Below, piece after piece: positions 12,217-19,430 of a DNA stretch of 21,829 nt. Position numbers and translations under genes: made by a program. Under the pieces are notes generated by a model. That model was not told the origin of the DNA. It was given only the letters and a program-made list of their open reading frames with translations, and searched no databases. Location: the NCBI GenBank assembly GCA_964519145.1, contig CAZFHL010000008.1:1-21829 (forward strand). The letters are read 5' to 3'. How positions within the stretch are numbered: position 1 is the stretch's first letter; every line of letters starts with the position of its first letter. The stretch comes from CAZFHL01 sp964519145. Lineage in GTDB: Bacteria; Patescibacteriota; Minisyncoccia; Phycocordibacterales; WO2-35-19.

Positions 12217-13968
12217 ATGCATGTAGAAGATTCTCAAATAAAAGATTTTATTATAGACGCAGGTCTCATATCTAGATCAGAGATTGATGAGGTTTGGTAT
12301 GAAGCTAAAAACAATAAAAAGACTTTTGCTGAAATACTTGTCTCTAAGGGCAAATTTTCCGACGATGATTTAAGGAGAGTTCAAGCCTATATACTTGGAA
12401 TACCATTTATAAATTTAAAAAATCAAGTTTTAAATAGAGATATTTTAAATTTGATACCAGAACCTATTGCAAGAAATCATAATATAGTAGCTTTTGATAA
12501 AAAAGATGACACACTAGAGGTGGCGATGCTTGATACAGATGATTTGCAGGCTTTAAATTCTATAAAAAAGAAGGTTGGTTTAAAGATTTTGCCCAGACTT
12601 ACAGACACAGATTCTATGAGGAGTGCTCTAATACAATATCAAAAAAATTTGAAAGATGATTTTGGTGATTTGATTAAGAGTGATTCAAATGAAATAAAGG
12701 CTATAGCAGAAAAGATATCAAATGAAGATGCAAATGCTCATGATTTAAAAAAATTGGCAGAAGAATTGCCTGTGGTGCGTATTGTGGATACATTATTAAA
12801 ACACGCCATCATACAAAATGCTTCTGATATTCATATGGAACCATTAGAGGATCAAATGCTTGTGAGGTATAGGATAGACGGTTTGCTCCATGATGCTATG
12901 GTTTTGCCTAAACACATTGCTCCATCTCTCGCTGCTAGGATAAAAGTGCTCTCTAGTCTTAAATTAGATGAAAAAAGATTACCACAAGACGGTAGATTTA
13001 AAATAGATATGAATGGAGAAAAAGTTTCTTTTCGTGTCTCTACTTTGCCAGTTTATTATGGAGAAAAGATTGTGATGAGGCTTTTAAGAGAATCTGTTTC
13101 AGGATTTACTCTAGAATCACTTGGCTTCCATGGCCAAGGGCTCGAATTGCTTCATAAATCTTTGCAAAGAACTACTGGTATGATACTAACTACAGGACCT
13201 ACAGGAAGTGGTAAATCTACTACTTTATATACAATGCTTGATATTTTAAATACACCAGATGTAAATATTTCTACGATTGAAGATCCTGTGGAATATCAAA
13301 TGAAAAGAGTCAACCAAACTCAAGTTAAACCAGAGATAGGGTTAACTTTTGCTTCAGGACTCCGTACTTTGGTTAGACAAGATCCAGATATTATCATGGT
13401 AGGAGAAATAAGGGATAGCGAAACAGCTTCTCTTGCTATAAATGCATCTTTAACTGGGCATTTAGTTCTCTCTACATTGCATACAAATTCTGCTTCAGGA
13501 GCTATACCTAGACTTATAGATATGAAAGTTGAACCATTTTTGATTATATCTACTATTGATGCGATTATTGCTCAAAGGCTTGTTAGAAAACTGGGAGATA
13601 AAAAAGAAAAATATATATTATCAAAAAAAGAAATTGAATCTATTTCAAAAGTTATAAATATGAATAGAGTGCTTGAAACATTGAGAAGTGAAAAAATAAT
13701 AGGCAAAAAAGATGATTGGAAGGATATTTATTTTTATAGACCAAAAGAAAATACAGATGAAGAAGCTTTTAAAGGCAGGATAGGAATATATGAAGTTTTA
13801 AATGTGAGTAGTTCAATAAAAAATTTGATAATCAAAGGTTCAACAACAGAAGATATAGAGATTCAAGCTAAAAAAGAGGGTATGCTCACCATGCTTGAAG
13901 ACGGTTTGTTTAAAGCTGCTCAAGGTTTGACTACAATAGAAGAAGTTTTGAGAGTAGTTTCAGAATAG
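12217..13968 (+). CDS. pilB: Type IV pilus assembly ATPase PilB (GspE family)
   Basis: The 583-aa hexameric ATPase powers pilus extension at the cytoplasmic face of the membrane. The N-terminal MshEN-type domain covers residues ~1-150. The catalytic core has ASDIHMEP (~202-209), an Asp box, Walker A GPTGSGKST (327-335), STIEDPVEY (~352-360), Walker B-region DIIMVGEIRD (391-400) and the His box LSTLHTNSA (~418-426). Most GspE/PilB proteins carry a four-cysteine zinc motif after AQRLVRKL. Here that region (~460-520) has no cysteine and is replaced by a Lys/Glu-rich helical segment. It is the first gene of the pilus region; an exonuclease-like gene and a divergent pilin gene separate it from pilC. 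Identification is secure. Confidence 0.95.
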   Translation: MHVEDSQIKDFIIDAGLISRSEIDEVWYEAKNNKKTFAEILVSKGKFSDDDLRRVQAYILGIPFINLKNQVLNRDILNLIPEPIARNHNIVAFDKKDDTLEVAMLDTDDLQALNSIKKKVGLKILPRLTDTDSMRSALIQYQKNLKDDFGDLIKSDSNEIKAIAEKISNEDANAHDLKKLAEELPVVRIVDTLLKHAIIQNASDIHMEPLEDQMLVRYRIDGLLHDAMVLPKHIAPSLAARIKVLSSLKLDEKRLPQDGRFKIDMNGEKVSFRVSTLPVYYGEKIVMRLLRESVSGFTLESLGFHGQGLELLHKSLQRTTGMILTTGPTGSGKSTTLYTMLDILNTPDVNISTIEDPVEYQMKRVNQTQVKPEIGLTFASGLRTLVRQDPDIIMVGEIRDSETASLAINASLTGHLVLSTLHTNSASGAIPRLIDMKVEPFLIISTIDAIIAQRLVRKLGDKKEKYILSKKEIESISKVINMNRVLETLRSEKIIGKKDDWKDIYFYRPKENTDEEAFKGRIGIYEVLNVSSSIKNLIIKGSTTEDIEIQAKKEGMLTMLEDGLFKAAQGLTTIEEVLRVVSE

Positions 13969-14013
13969 TTTGATTTATTATAAATACTAGTATTTATAAT
14001 ACAAACAGAATAA

Positions 14014-14043
14014 GTGACACTTATTTATTAGATATGTTAAAAT
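14014..14043 (+). promoter_or_regulatory. Promoter of the exonuclease-like gene, leaderless type
   Basis: GTGACA (14014-14019), 18-bp spacer, then TAAAAT (14038-14043) preceded by TG-T. The extended -10 (TGTTAAAAT, identical to that of cca) ends 6 nt before the ATG at 14050. Confidence 0.6.
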
Positions 14044-14049
14044 TGCATT

Positions 14050-14589
14050 ATGAAATCAAAGATTGTTGCTTTGACTGATATTGAAACTAGCGGAGATGTG
14101 CCATCTATACATGAGATTTTAGAGATTGGTCTTGTGGTTTTTGATATAAATACTTTTAAGATTTTAGATACTCTTTCAGAAAAGGCTAAACCTGAAAATA
14201 TTCAAACTGCTATTAAAGAGGCGATTGATTATAATGGTTATAATGAAAAAGATTGGAAAGATGCCAAAAAACTAGAAGAAGTAATGAAAATTTATCAACA
14301 AAAAACAGAAGGTTGTATTTTTTGTGCTTACAATGTCTCTTTTGATTGGGGATTTATCAATGAAGCGTTTTATAGATCTAAACTTTCAAATCCAATGAGT
14401 ACCAAAGCAAATCACGATAGATTAGATCTTCTAACTTTGGCTTGGTATAAAGGTTTGAAAGATACAGAAAGTTTTTCTCTAAAAAATGCTTGTAAATTTT
14501 TTGGGGTAGAACCCGAACCAGAACCTCATAGTGCTTTAAATGGTGCAATGACAGGATATAATTTAATGAGAAAAATGTTAAATACTTAG
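14050..14589 (+). CDS. DEDDh 3'-5' exonuclease-like protein with altered last acidic residue
   Basis: The 179-aa product has the RNase T/DnaQ-like fold. Exo I DIETSG supplies D10 and E12, Exo II NVSFDWGFI supplies D99, and Exo III begins with PHSAL (H160). In active DEDDh enzymes the His is followed by A-x-x-D-A; here the sequence is HSALNGA, so the fourth metal-binding Asp is replaced by Gly165 (Asn164 adjacent). The protein may be inactive, reduced in activity, or use another residue. It resembles standalone DnaQ-like exonucleases of small genomes, and could be a proofreading or RNA-trimming factor; this cannot be decided here. It lies between pilB and the pilin gene, with its own promoter, so the pilus link may be accidental. 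Confidence 0.8.
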   Translation: MKSKIVALTDIETSGDVPSIHEILEIGLVVFDINTFKILDTLSEKAKPENIQTAIKEAIDYNGYNEKDWKDAKKLEEVMKIYQQKTEGCIFCAYNVSFDWGFINEAFYRSKLSNPMSTKANHDRLDLLTLAWYKGLKDTESFSLKNACKFFGVEPEPEPHSALNGAMTGYNLMRKMLNT

Positions 14590-14615
14590 ATTACAGTTAG
14601 TTTTATCTTAAATTT

Positions 14616-15113
14616 TTAATGAGGGTTGCATATACAATAATAGTTGGTACTTGCTTGATCACACCAATTTGTACCAGCAGGAAAAGGTCTGCAGGTGCCA
14701 GAATAACCAACAGTGCTAGGAGCGGCTGATTCGAGTGTTGTCACCAGTATTGCACCTGGAGCGCTACCACTTAAGTAGTTGTAATAATTGTATGTATGAT
14801 TTTGAGGAGCAACAGGTATACCAGCCAAGAAACCCTCGCTCACTAACTGTTGCGCCATACTGTTAAAGTTATCGACCCAAGGATTGCTATTGACAGAAAC
14901 TTCATTTGGGTATCTGTTGTATTTATCATAATATAAAGTTAGTGCTGTTTTTACACTGTTAAACTCTTGTTTGACTTTAGCGTCTCTACTTTTTGCTCTA
15001 GCGGAATTTATATTTGTAAGGACAATGCTTGAAAGTACACCAATAATGGCTATCACAATCAAAAGTTCTATAAGTGTGAACCCTGATTTTATTTTAGGAC
15101 GTGAATATTGCAT
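14616..15113 (-). CDS. Type IV pilin, major-pilin-like (GspG/PilA type)
   Basis: The 165-aa prepilin has a short basic leader and the cleavage/methylation site SG/FTLIELLIVIAIIGVLSS, with Gly11 before the cut and the conserved Glu at mature position 5. The hydrophobic helix is followed by SARAKSRDAKVKQEFNSVKTALTLYYDKYNRYP, typical of PilA/GspG-like subunits. The C-terminal part has four cysteines (one in GTCRP, one in NWCDQ, two in YYCICNPH), allowing a disulfide-closed loop. It is on the opposite strand to the rest of the pilus genes and so separately controlled, as expected for an abundant subunit. The extended -10 TGCTATCAT (plus 15121-15129) ends 7 nt before the ATG, with TTGTAA 16 bp upstream. 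Transcription therefore looks leaderless. Confidence 0.92.
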   Translation of the reverse strand: MQYSRPKIKSGFTLIELLIVIAIIGVLSSIVLTNINSARAKSRDAKVKQEFNSVKTALTLYYDKYNRYPNEVSVNSNPWVDNFNSMAQQLVSEGFLAGIPVAPQNHTYNYYNYLSGSAPGAILVTTLESAAPSTVGYSGTCRPFPAGTNWCDQASTNYYCICNPH

Positions 15114-15120
15114 TGCTTTT

Positions 15121-15148
15121 ATGATAGCAATCTTTTTGTAGATTACAA
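15121..15148 (-). promoter_or_regulatory. Promoter of the pilin gene, leaderless type
   Basis: On the minus strand TTGTAA, 16-bp spacer, and TATCAT (plus 15121-15126) preceded by TG-C. The -10 ends 7 nt before the ATG at 15113. Confidence 0.55.
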
Positions 15149-15201
15149 ATTAATTTGTGAGTATAAATAATACACAATTAATTATTTTTTTTATATAAAA
15201 A

Positions 15202-15210
15202 TGATATAAT
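15202..15210 (+). promoter_or_regulatory. Extended -10 promoter of the pilC-minor pilin operon
   Basis: TGATATAAT (TATAAT at 15205-15210) ends 12 nt before the ATG at 15223, giving a leader of only about 5 nt. It is the likely promoter for the five-gene block to 19150. Confidence 0.6.
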
Positions 15211-15222
15211 TTTTATATATTT

Positions 15223-16428
15223 ATGCCTAAATACAAATATAAAACTGTAAAAAATGGTTTAGAAATAGAAAACCAAATTGAATCTAAAGATAAAGCTACG
15301 CTATATAAAAATATAATAAAAGAAGGTGGAGCGGTAGTGTCTATATCTGAGATAAATGAAAGCAAAAAAGATTCATTTTTTACTTTTAAACAAATAAAAA
15401 ATGAAGACAAAATTAATTTTGCTAAAAATTTATCTGTAATGATTGATGCCGGACTATCTGTTTCTAGAGCAATAGCTATTTTGCAAAAACAATCAACAAA
15501 TAAAAAATTGTCTTCTTTATTTGAACAAATTGTTTTAAGTGTAAATAGTGGAAATACTTTTTCAAAATCATTAGAAATGTTTCCAAAAATATTTCCTGAA
15601 TTGTTTGTATCTATGGTGAAAGCCGGAGAAGAATCAGGTCAACTTGCTTCTTCTTTAAAAATAGTGGCAGAACAGCTCGAAAAAAGTAATAATCTTACCA
15701 AAAAAATAAAAGGCGCAATGATATATCCTGCCATCATTATATTTATCATGATAATAATAGGTTTTGTTTTGATGGTTTATATGGTACCTATGCTTACCGA
15801 AACATTTAAAGGTTTAAATATAAATTTACCATTACCCACAAGGATTATTATCTCAATAAGTGATTTTATGATAAATAATATAATTTATTGTTTAGGAGGT
15901 CTTATTTTATTTATATTTAGCTTTGCTTATGTACTTAAAACCAAAAAAGGCAAATATTTTATTGATTATTTGGTATTAAAGATGCCAATCATTTCAAATA
16001 TATCTAAACAAGTTAATACAGCAAGAACGGCTAGGACGCTCGCTTCTTTAATTTCTTCTGGAGTTAGTATTGTTTCAGCTATAGAAATAACAAGTAAAGT
16101 GGTACAAAACCATTATTTTAGAGATGTTTTACTTAATGCTTCTAAAAAAATTGAAACAGGAGATCAACTTTCGTCTGTTTTATCTCAAAATAGCAATCTT
16201 TATCCTATATTTATAAGTGAAATGCTCGCTGTCGGAGAAGAAACCGGGAAGCTCACTGATATGCTTTTAAATACAGCAAATTATTATGAATCTGAGGTAG
16301 ATCAAAAAACAAAAGATTTATCCACAATAATAGAACCATTTCTTATGGTATTTATTGGTATTGCTGTCGGTTTATTTGCTGTGGCTATGATGTTGCCGAC
16401 ATATTCTTTGGTAGACGCAATTAAATAA
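15223..16428 (+). CDS. pilC: Type IV pilus inner-membrane platform protein PilC (GspF family)
   Basis: The 401-aa platform protein couples the PilB ATPase to pilin assembly in the cytoplasmic membrane. Two T2SSF repeats are visible: residues ~62-190 (FAKNLSVMIDAGLSV, MVKAGEESGQL) and ~265-395 (TARTLASLISSGVSI, MLAVGEETGKL). Three membrane segments lie near 165-189, 217-238 and 368-392. Length is the family norm. The gene starts a tight block: the next ORF begins directly after the stop codon. The first ~45 residues form a small N-terminal domain (YKYKTVKNGLEIENQIESKD) usual for PilC. Confidence 0.95.
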   Translation: MPKYKYKTVKNGLEIENQIESKDKATLYKNIIKEGGAVVSISEINESKKDSFFTFKQIKNEDKINFAKNLSVMIDAGLSVSRAIAILQKQSTNKKLSSLFEQIVLSVNSGNTFSKSLEMFPKIFPELFVSMVKAGEESGQLASSLKIVAEQLEKSNNLTKKIKGAMIYPAIIIFIMIIIGFVLMVYMVPMLTETFKGLNINLPLPTRIIISISDFMINNIIYCLGGLILFIFSFAYVLKTKKGKYFIDYLVLKMPIISNISKQVNTARTARTLASLISSGVSIVSAIEITSKVVQNHYFRDVLLNASKKIETGDQLSSVLSQNSNLYPIFISEMLAVGEETGKLTDMLLNTANYYESEVDQKTKDLSTIIEPFLMVFIGIAVGLFAVAMMLPTYSLVDAIK

Positions 16429-16875
16429 ATGAATTTTATTTTTAAAAATAAAGGAATAACTTTGATGGAATTGTTAATATCTATTTCCATTTTGTCTATT
16501 ATATTTATAATGTCTCTATATTTTTTTTCAAAAACAAATAAAGCAGAGTCTTTGGAAAAAGATAAAGATGCTGTTGTCGCATTTTTGAGAGAAGCAAGAA
16601 ATTTGGCATATTCTTCAAAAAATAGCTCTGACATTGGGGTTCATATAGAAACAGATAAATTAACAATATTTGAAGGAGGGAGTTTTGTTCAAAATAATAA
16701 TCAAAAAAAATTATTTTTATCAAAATATACTTTAATTTCTAGTTCTACTTATGGAGATGTAATTTTCAATCATTTAAAAGGGGACACTTTAAACTTTGGT
16801 AATGTGGTTTTATCATTAAAAGATAATAGCACTTCAACTACTATTACAATACTTAAGTCTGGAGTGGTACAATAA
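16429..16875 (+). CDS. Minor prepilin, GspH/FimT-like
   Basis: The 148-aa prepilin has a short leader and cleavage site NKG/ITLMELLISISILSIIFIMSLYF, with the conserved Glu5, and then VVAFLREARNLAYSSKNSSDIGVHI, the helix and first strand typical of GspH/FimT pseudopilins. The C-terminal part is Ser/Thr/Asn-rich and beta-like. Its ATG touches the pilC stop codon, with no Shine-Dalgarno site, so translation is probably coupled. GspH/FimT-type subunits sit at or near the pilus tip and help start assembly. Confidence 0.85.
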   Translation: MNFIFKNKGITLMELLISISILSIIFIMSLYFFSKTNKAESLEKDKDAVVAFLREARNLAYSSKNSSDIGVHIETDKLTIFEGGSFVQNNNQKKLFLSKYTLISSSTYGDVIFNHLKGDTLNFGNVVLSLKDNSTSTTITILKSGVVQ

Positions 16876-16879
16876 CAAT

Positions 16880-17350
16880 ATGAATAAAAATTTTGGTTTT
16901 AGTATATTAGAAGCCATAATATCAGTTTCTATTTTTACATTTTGCATTCTTTTTATTTGGAAAATTTATGTTTCTTATATCAAAATCTCTGTTTATGATC
17001 CAAAAGAATTGCAATCAGAGCTTTTGGTAGAAGAGGGTATAGAAGTTTTAAAATTTATGAGAGATGAAAATTGGAATAATATAAAAAATTTATCAACTAC
17101 TACAGATTATTATCTTTCTTGGAATGGTTTAAGCTGGAGTACTACTACAAATAATGTTTTTATAGACGGAACTTTTGAAAGGAAAATTATGATTAGAGAC
17201 GTATTTAGAGATTCTTCTCAAAATATAGTATCAAGTGGTACTTTTGATCCAAATTCAAGAAAAATTGTTTCAAAAGTTTCTTGGAGTAAAAATCTATCTA
17301 CTACAAGTACAGAAATTATATATTATATTAGTGATATTTTTGATAATTGA
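16880..17350 (+). CDS. Minor prepilin, PilV/GspI-like
   Basis: The 156-aa prepilin has leader MNKNFG and cleavage site FG/FSILEAIISVSIFTFCILFIW with Glu5. After the helix comes ELLVEEGIEVLKFMRDENWNNI, a pattern common in PilV/GspI-like minor pilins of Parcubacteria-type pilus clusters. The C-terminal part is Ser/Thr-rich. It starts 4 nt after the previous stop codon. Assignment to PilV rather than another minor pilin class is by order and motif only. Confidence 0.82.
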   Translation: MNKNFGFSILEAIISVSIFTFCILFIWKIYVSYIKISVYDPKELQSELLVEEGIEVLKFMRDENWNNIKNLSTTTDYYLSWNGLSWSTTTNNVFIDGTFERKIMIRDVFRDSSQNIVSSGTFDPNSRKIVSKVSWSKNLSTTSTEIIYYISDIFDN

Positions 17351-17864
17351 TAGGAATTTTAAGAATCAAGAAGGAATATCGTTGGTTGAAGTTATAATAT
17401 ATATCTTTATACTATCGCTGGTTTTGGGTATTATGGTGCAATCCTTTATTTCTTTAAATAGCGTTTATAGAAATATAAAATTAGAAAGAGAGCTTCAGAG
17501 TAGCGGTTTTAATATAGTTGAAAATATAAACAGGGAGATAAAATTGGCTACTAGTGTAAATTTCGAGCAAAGTTTGTTTGCCACAACAGCTGGAAAAATT
17601 GTTTTGTTAGGAAAAGAAGTTGATGAAAGTGATTATGAAATTATTTTTGATCTAAATATGGGAAATATAAGATATAATAAAAATAGCGAAGAATATTTAT
17701 CGTTAAATTCCAATAAAACAATTATAGAATCTTTAGTTTTTTATTATTTAGTAAACAGTAATTCAAAAGCTATAAAAACTGAGCTCGTTATAAGAGCAAC
17801 TGATAGAAATGTTGTTAAAATAAAAAAGTTTTATGGTTTTTCAGTTTTAAGAAACTCATATTAA
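17346..17864 (+). CDS. Minor prepilin, PilW/GspJ-like, probable ATT start
   Basis: The prepilin core is NQEG/ISLVEVIIYIFILSLVLGIMVQSFI, with Glu5 and a normal membrane helix, followed by ELQSSGFNIVENINREIKLATSV, typical of GspJ/PilW-like subunits. The open frame extends upstream to an ATG at 17235, but that would overlap the previous gene by 116 bp and give an absurd leader. The natural leader length (10-12 residues) points to ATT at 17346 (IDRNFKNQEG), which overlaps the upstream TGA as ATTGA. No ATG, GTG or TTG start exists at a suitable position in this frame. The product is then ~172 aa. ATT starts are rare but known (infC). Translation probably depends on ribosomes ending at the upstream stop. 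Confidence 0.75.
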   Translation: MDRNFKNQEGISLVEVIIYIFILSLVLGIMVQSFISLNSVYRNIKLERELQSSGFNIVENINREIKLATSVNFEQSLFATTAGKIVLLGKEVDESDYEIIFDLNMGNIRYNKNSEEYLSLNSNKTIIESLVFYYLVNSNSKAIKTELVIRATDRNVVKIKKFYGFSVLRNSY

Positions 17865-17866
17865 AT

Positions 17867-19150
17867 ATGAAATATATAAAAATAAAAGAAAAAGGGAATG
17901 CTCTCATAATAAGCGTAATATTTTTTATTGTCATATCAACAACTATAATTTTTGGATTCACTAATCCAATAGTCTCTTATATATCTTCAGTTTCTGCTGT
18001 TAGTTCAACTAAAAAGAGCTTTTATGGTTCTGAGGCGCTACTAGAAGATGTTGTTTACAGGTTAAAATCTGGGCTTACTGTATCTTCACCGCAAAATATA
18101 ACAATTGGAAGTACCACTGTCACTGCTGTTATTGGTGATGAATCAGGATATAAAACAATTGTATCTACTGGAAACAACAATAATTTTATAAGAAAAAATA
18201 AATCAAAATTAATTTTAGGAGAAGGGGTTGCTTTTAATTATGGTATTCAGGTTGGAGAAGGGGGGCTTGTATTACAAAATTCTTCTTCTATAACTGGAAA
18301 TGTTTATTCAAATGGCACAATTTCTGGTAGCTCAAACTTAATTACAGGTTCTGTGGTTTCTGCTTCAAATATGGGGGTTGTAAATGGTATTAGGTCTACA
18401 GACTCTGTATATGCAAATAGTATACAAAATAGCATTATAGATAAAAACGCTTATTATACAAATATAATTAATTCAACTGTTTATGGTGTGTCTTATCCAA
18501 ATAGTCCAAATCAGGGTACTACAACTTTTCCAATATCAAATACAAAAATAGATGAGTGGAAGGATGAGGCTTTGCAAGGTGGAATAATAAGCTCTCCTTG
18601 TCCGTATAGAATAAATTCTACAACTACTATTGGTCCTAAAAAAATAAATTGTGATTTAGAAATAAGTGGAAACAATATAACTGTATCTTTGGCTGGGCAT
18701 GTTTGGGTTTCAGGAAATATAAAAATAAAAAATTCGCCAATTGTAAAAGTGGCTACAAGTTTAGGACAAAATAGTGTTGCTTTGATAGCAGATAATTTGT
18801 CCGATAGATTAAGTAGTGGTAAAGTAGAAATAGAAAATAGCACAACCTTCCAAGGTTCAGGTTCTTCAAATTCCTATGTTCTTGTTGTTTCAAACAACAA
18901 TAGCGCAAAAAATGGTGGTTCTGTTAATGCTATTTTGATCAAAAATAGTGTTTCAGGTGCTTTGGTTTCTTATTCAAATGAAGGGGCTACTGTTATTGAA
19001 AACAGCGTTTCATTAAAAGAGATTACAAGTTATAAACTCACTCTCAAAAATACAGCCAATGTGGTTTATGAATCTGGTTTAGTGAATCTTATTTTTAATT
19101 CTGGTCCAAGTGGTGGTTTTGATATTTCAAATTGGGGGGAAGTGGAGTAA
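17867..19150 (+). CDS. PilX-like large pilus-associated surface protein, beta-solenoid-like
   Basis: The 427-aa protein has an N-terminal KEKGNALIISVIFFIVISTTII helix, a PilX-like prepilin motif in which the usual Glu5 is absent. The large exported part (residues ~110-427) is rich in Asn, Ser, Thr, Gly and Val with short repeating strands (SITGNVYSNGTISGSSNLITGS, IENSTTFQGS, ENSVSLKEI), suggesting a right-handed beta-solenoid or bactofilin-like stack. One Cys pair (SSPCPYRIN, KKINCDL) may form a disulfide. It starts 2 nt after the preceding stop codon and closes the block. PilX-type proteins form part of the tip complex; a role as an adhesive tip against host cells is inference. Confidence 0.75.
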   Translation: MKYIKIKEKGNALIISVIFFIVISTTIIFGFTNPIVSYISSVSAVSSTKKSFYGSEALLEDVVYRLKSGLTVSSPQNITIGSTTVTAVIGDESGYKTIVSTGNNNNFIRKNKSKLILGEGVAFNYGIQVGEGGLVLQNSSSITGNVYSNGTISGSSNLITGSVVSASNMGVVNGIRSTDSVYANSIQNSIIDKNAYYTNIINSTVYGVSYPNSPNQGTTTFPISNTKIDEWKDEALQGGIISSPCPYRINSTTTIGPKKINCDLEISGNNITVSLAGHVWVSGNIKIKNSPIVKVATSLGQNSVALIADNLSDRLSSGKVEIENSTTFQGSGSSNSYVLVVSNNNSAKNGGSVNAILIKNSVSGALVSYSNEGATVIENSVSLKEITSYKLTLKNTANVVYESGLVNLIFNSGPSGGFDISNWGEVE

Positions 19151-19170
19151 TTGCAGAGTCTCATTACCTA

Positions 19171-19373
19171 TTCCAAAAGTCTTTCTCATTTTCAATTTCA
19201 AAACTCTTTCTCATCACACCTTTTTGAACCACAGATACTATGTATCTCCAAAAAATCTTTTTTAGTATAGTTTTTGCTAGACACGCATAAAAATCTGCTG
19301 ATTTTTTGCTATGCTCGGTTCAGTCAACCTTGCGCAAGTCTATCAAAAACTATACTAAAAAAGATTTTTTGGA
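19171..19373. repeat. Dispersed structured repeat, copy 5 (composite: outer arm, half type A, complete type B)
   Basis: 19171-19187 is an outer left arm (TTCCAAAAGTCTTTCTC). 19197-19236 is the left half of a type A element, with its inner hairpin replaced by AGATAC-TAT-GTATCT. 19247-19373 is a complete 127-bp type B element whose arms (19247-19276 and 19344-19373) are perfectly complementary over 30 bp. Its interior carries GCATA...TATGC and CTTGCGCAAG as in copy 2. It lies between the pilus block and tpiA. Confidence 0.88.
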
Positions 19374-19416
19374 AGGTGTTGTTGTTTAAATTTTACTTTA
19401 TCAAAATATAAATTTT

Positions 19417-19424
19417 GATATAAT
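19417..19424 (+). promoter_or_regulatory. Extended -10 promoter of tpiA-pgk, leaderless type
   Basis: TGATATAAT (TATAAT at 19419-19424) ends 6 nt before the ATG at 19431. No Shine-Dalgarno site is placed for this ATG. Confidence 0.65.
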
Positions 19425-19430
19425 GGGTAA

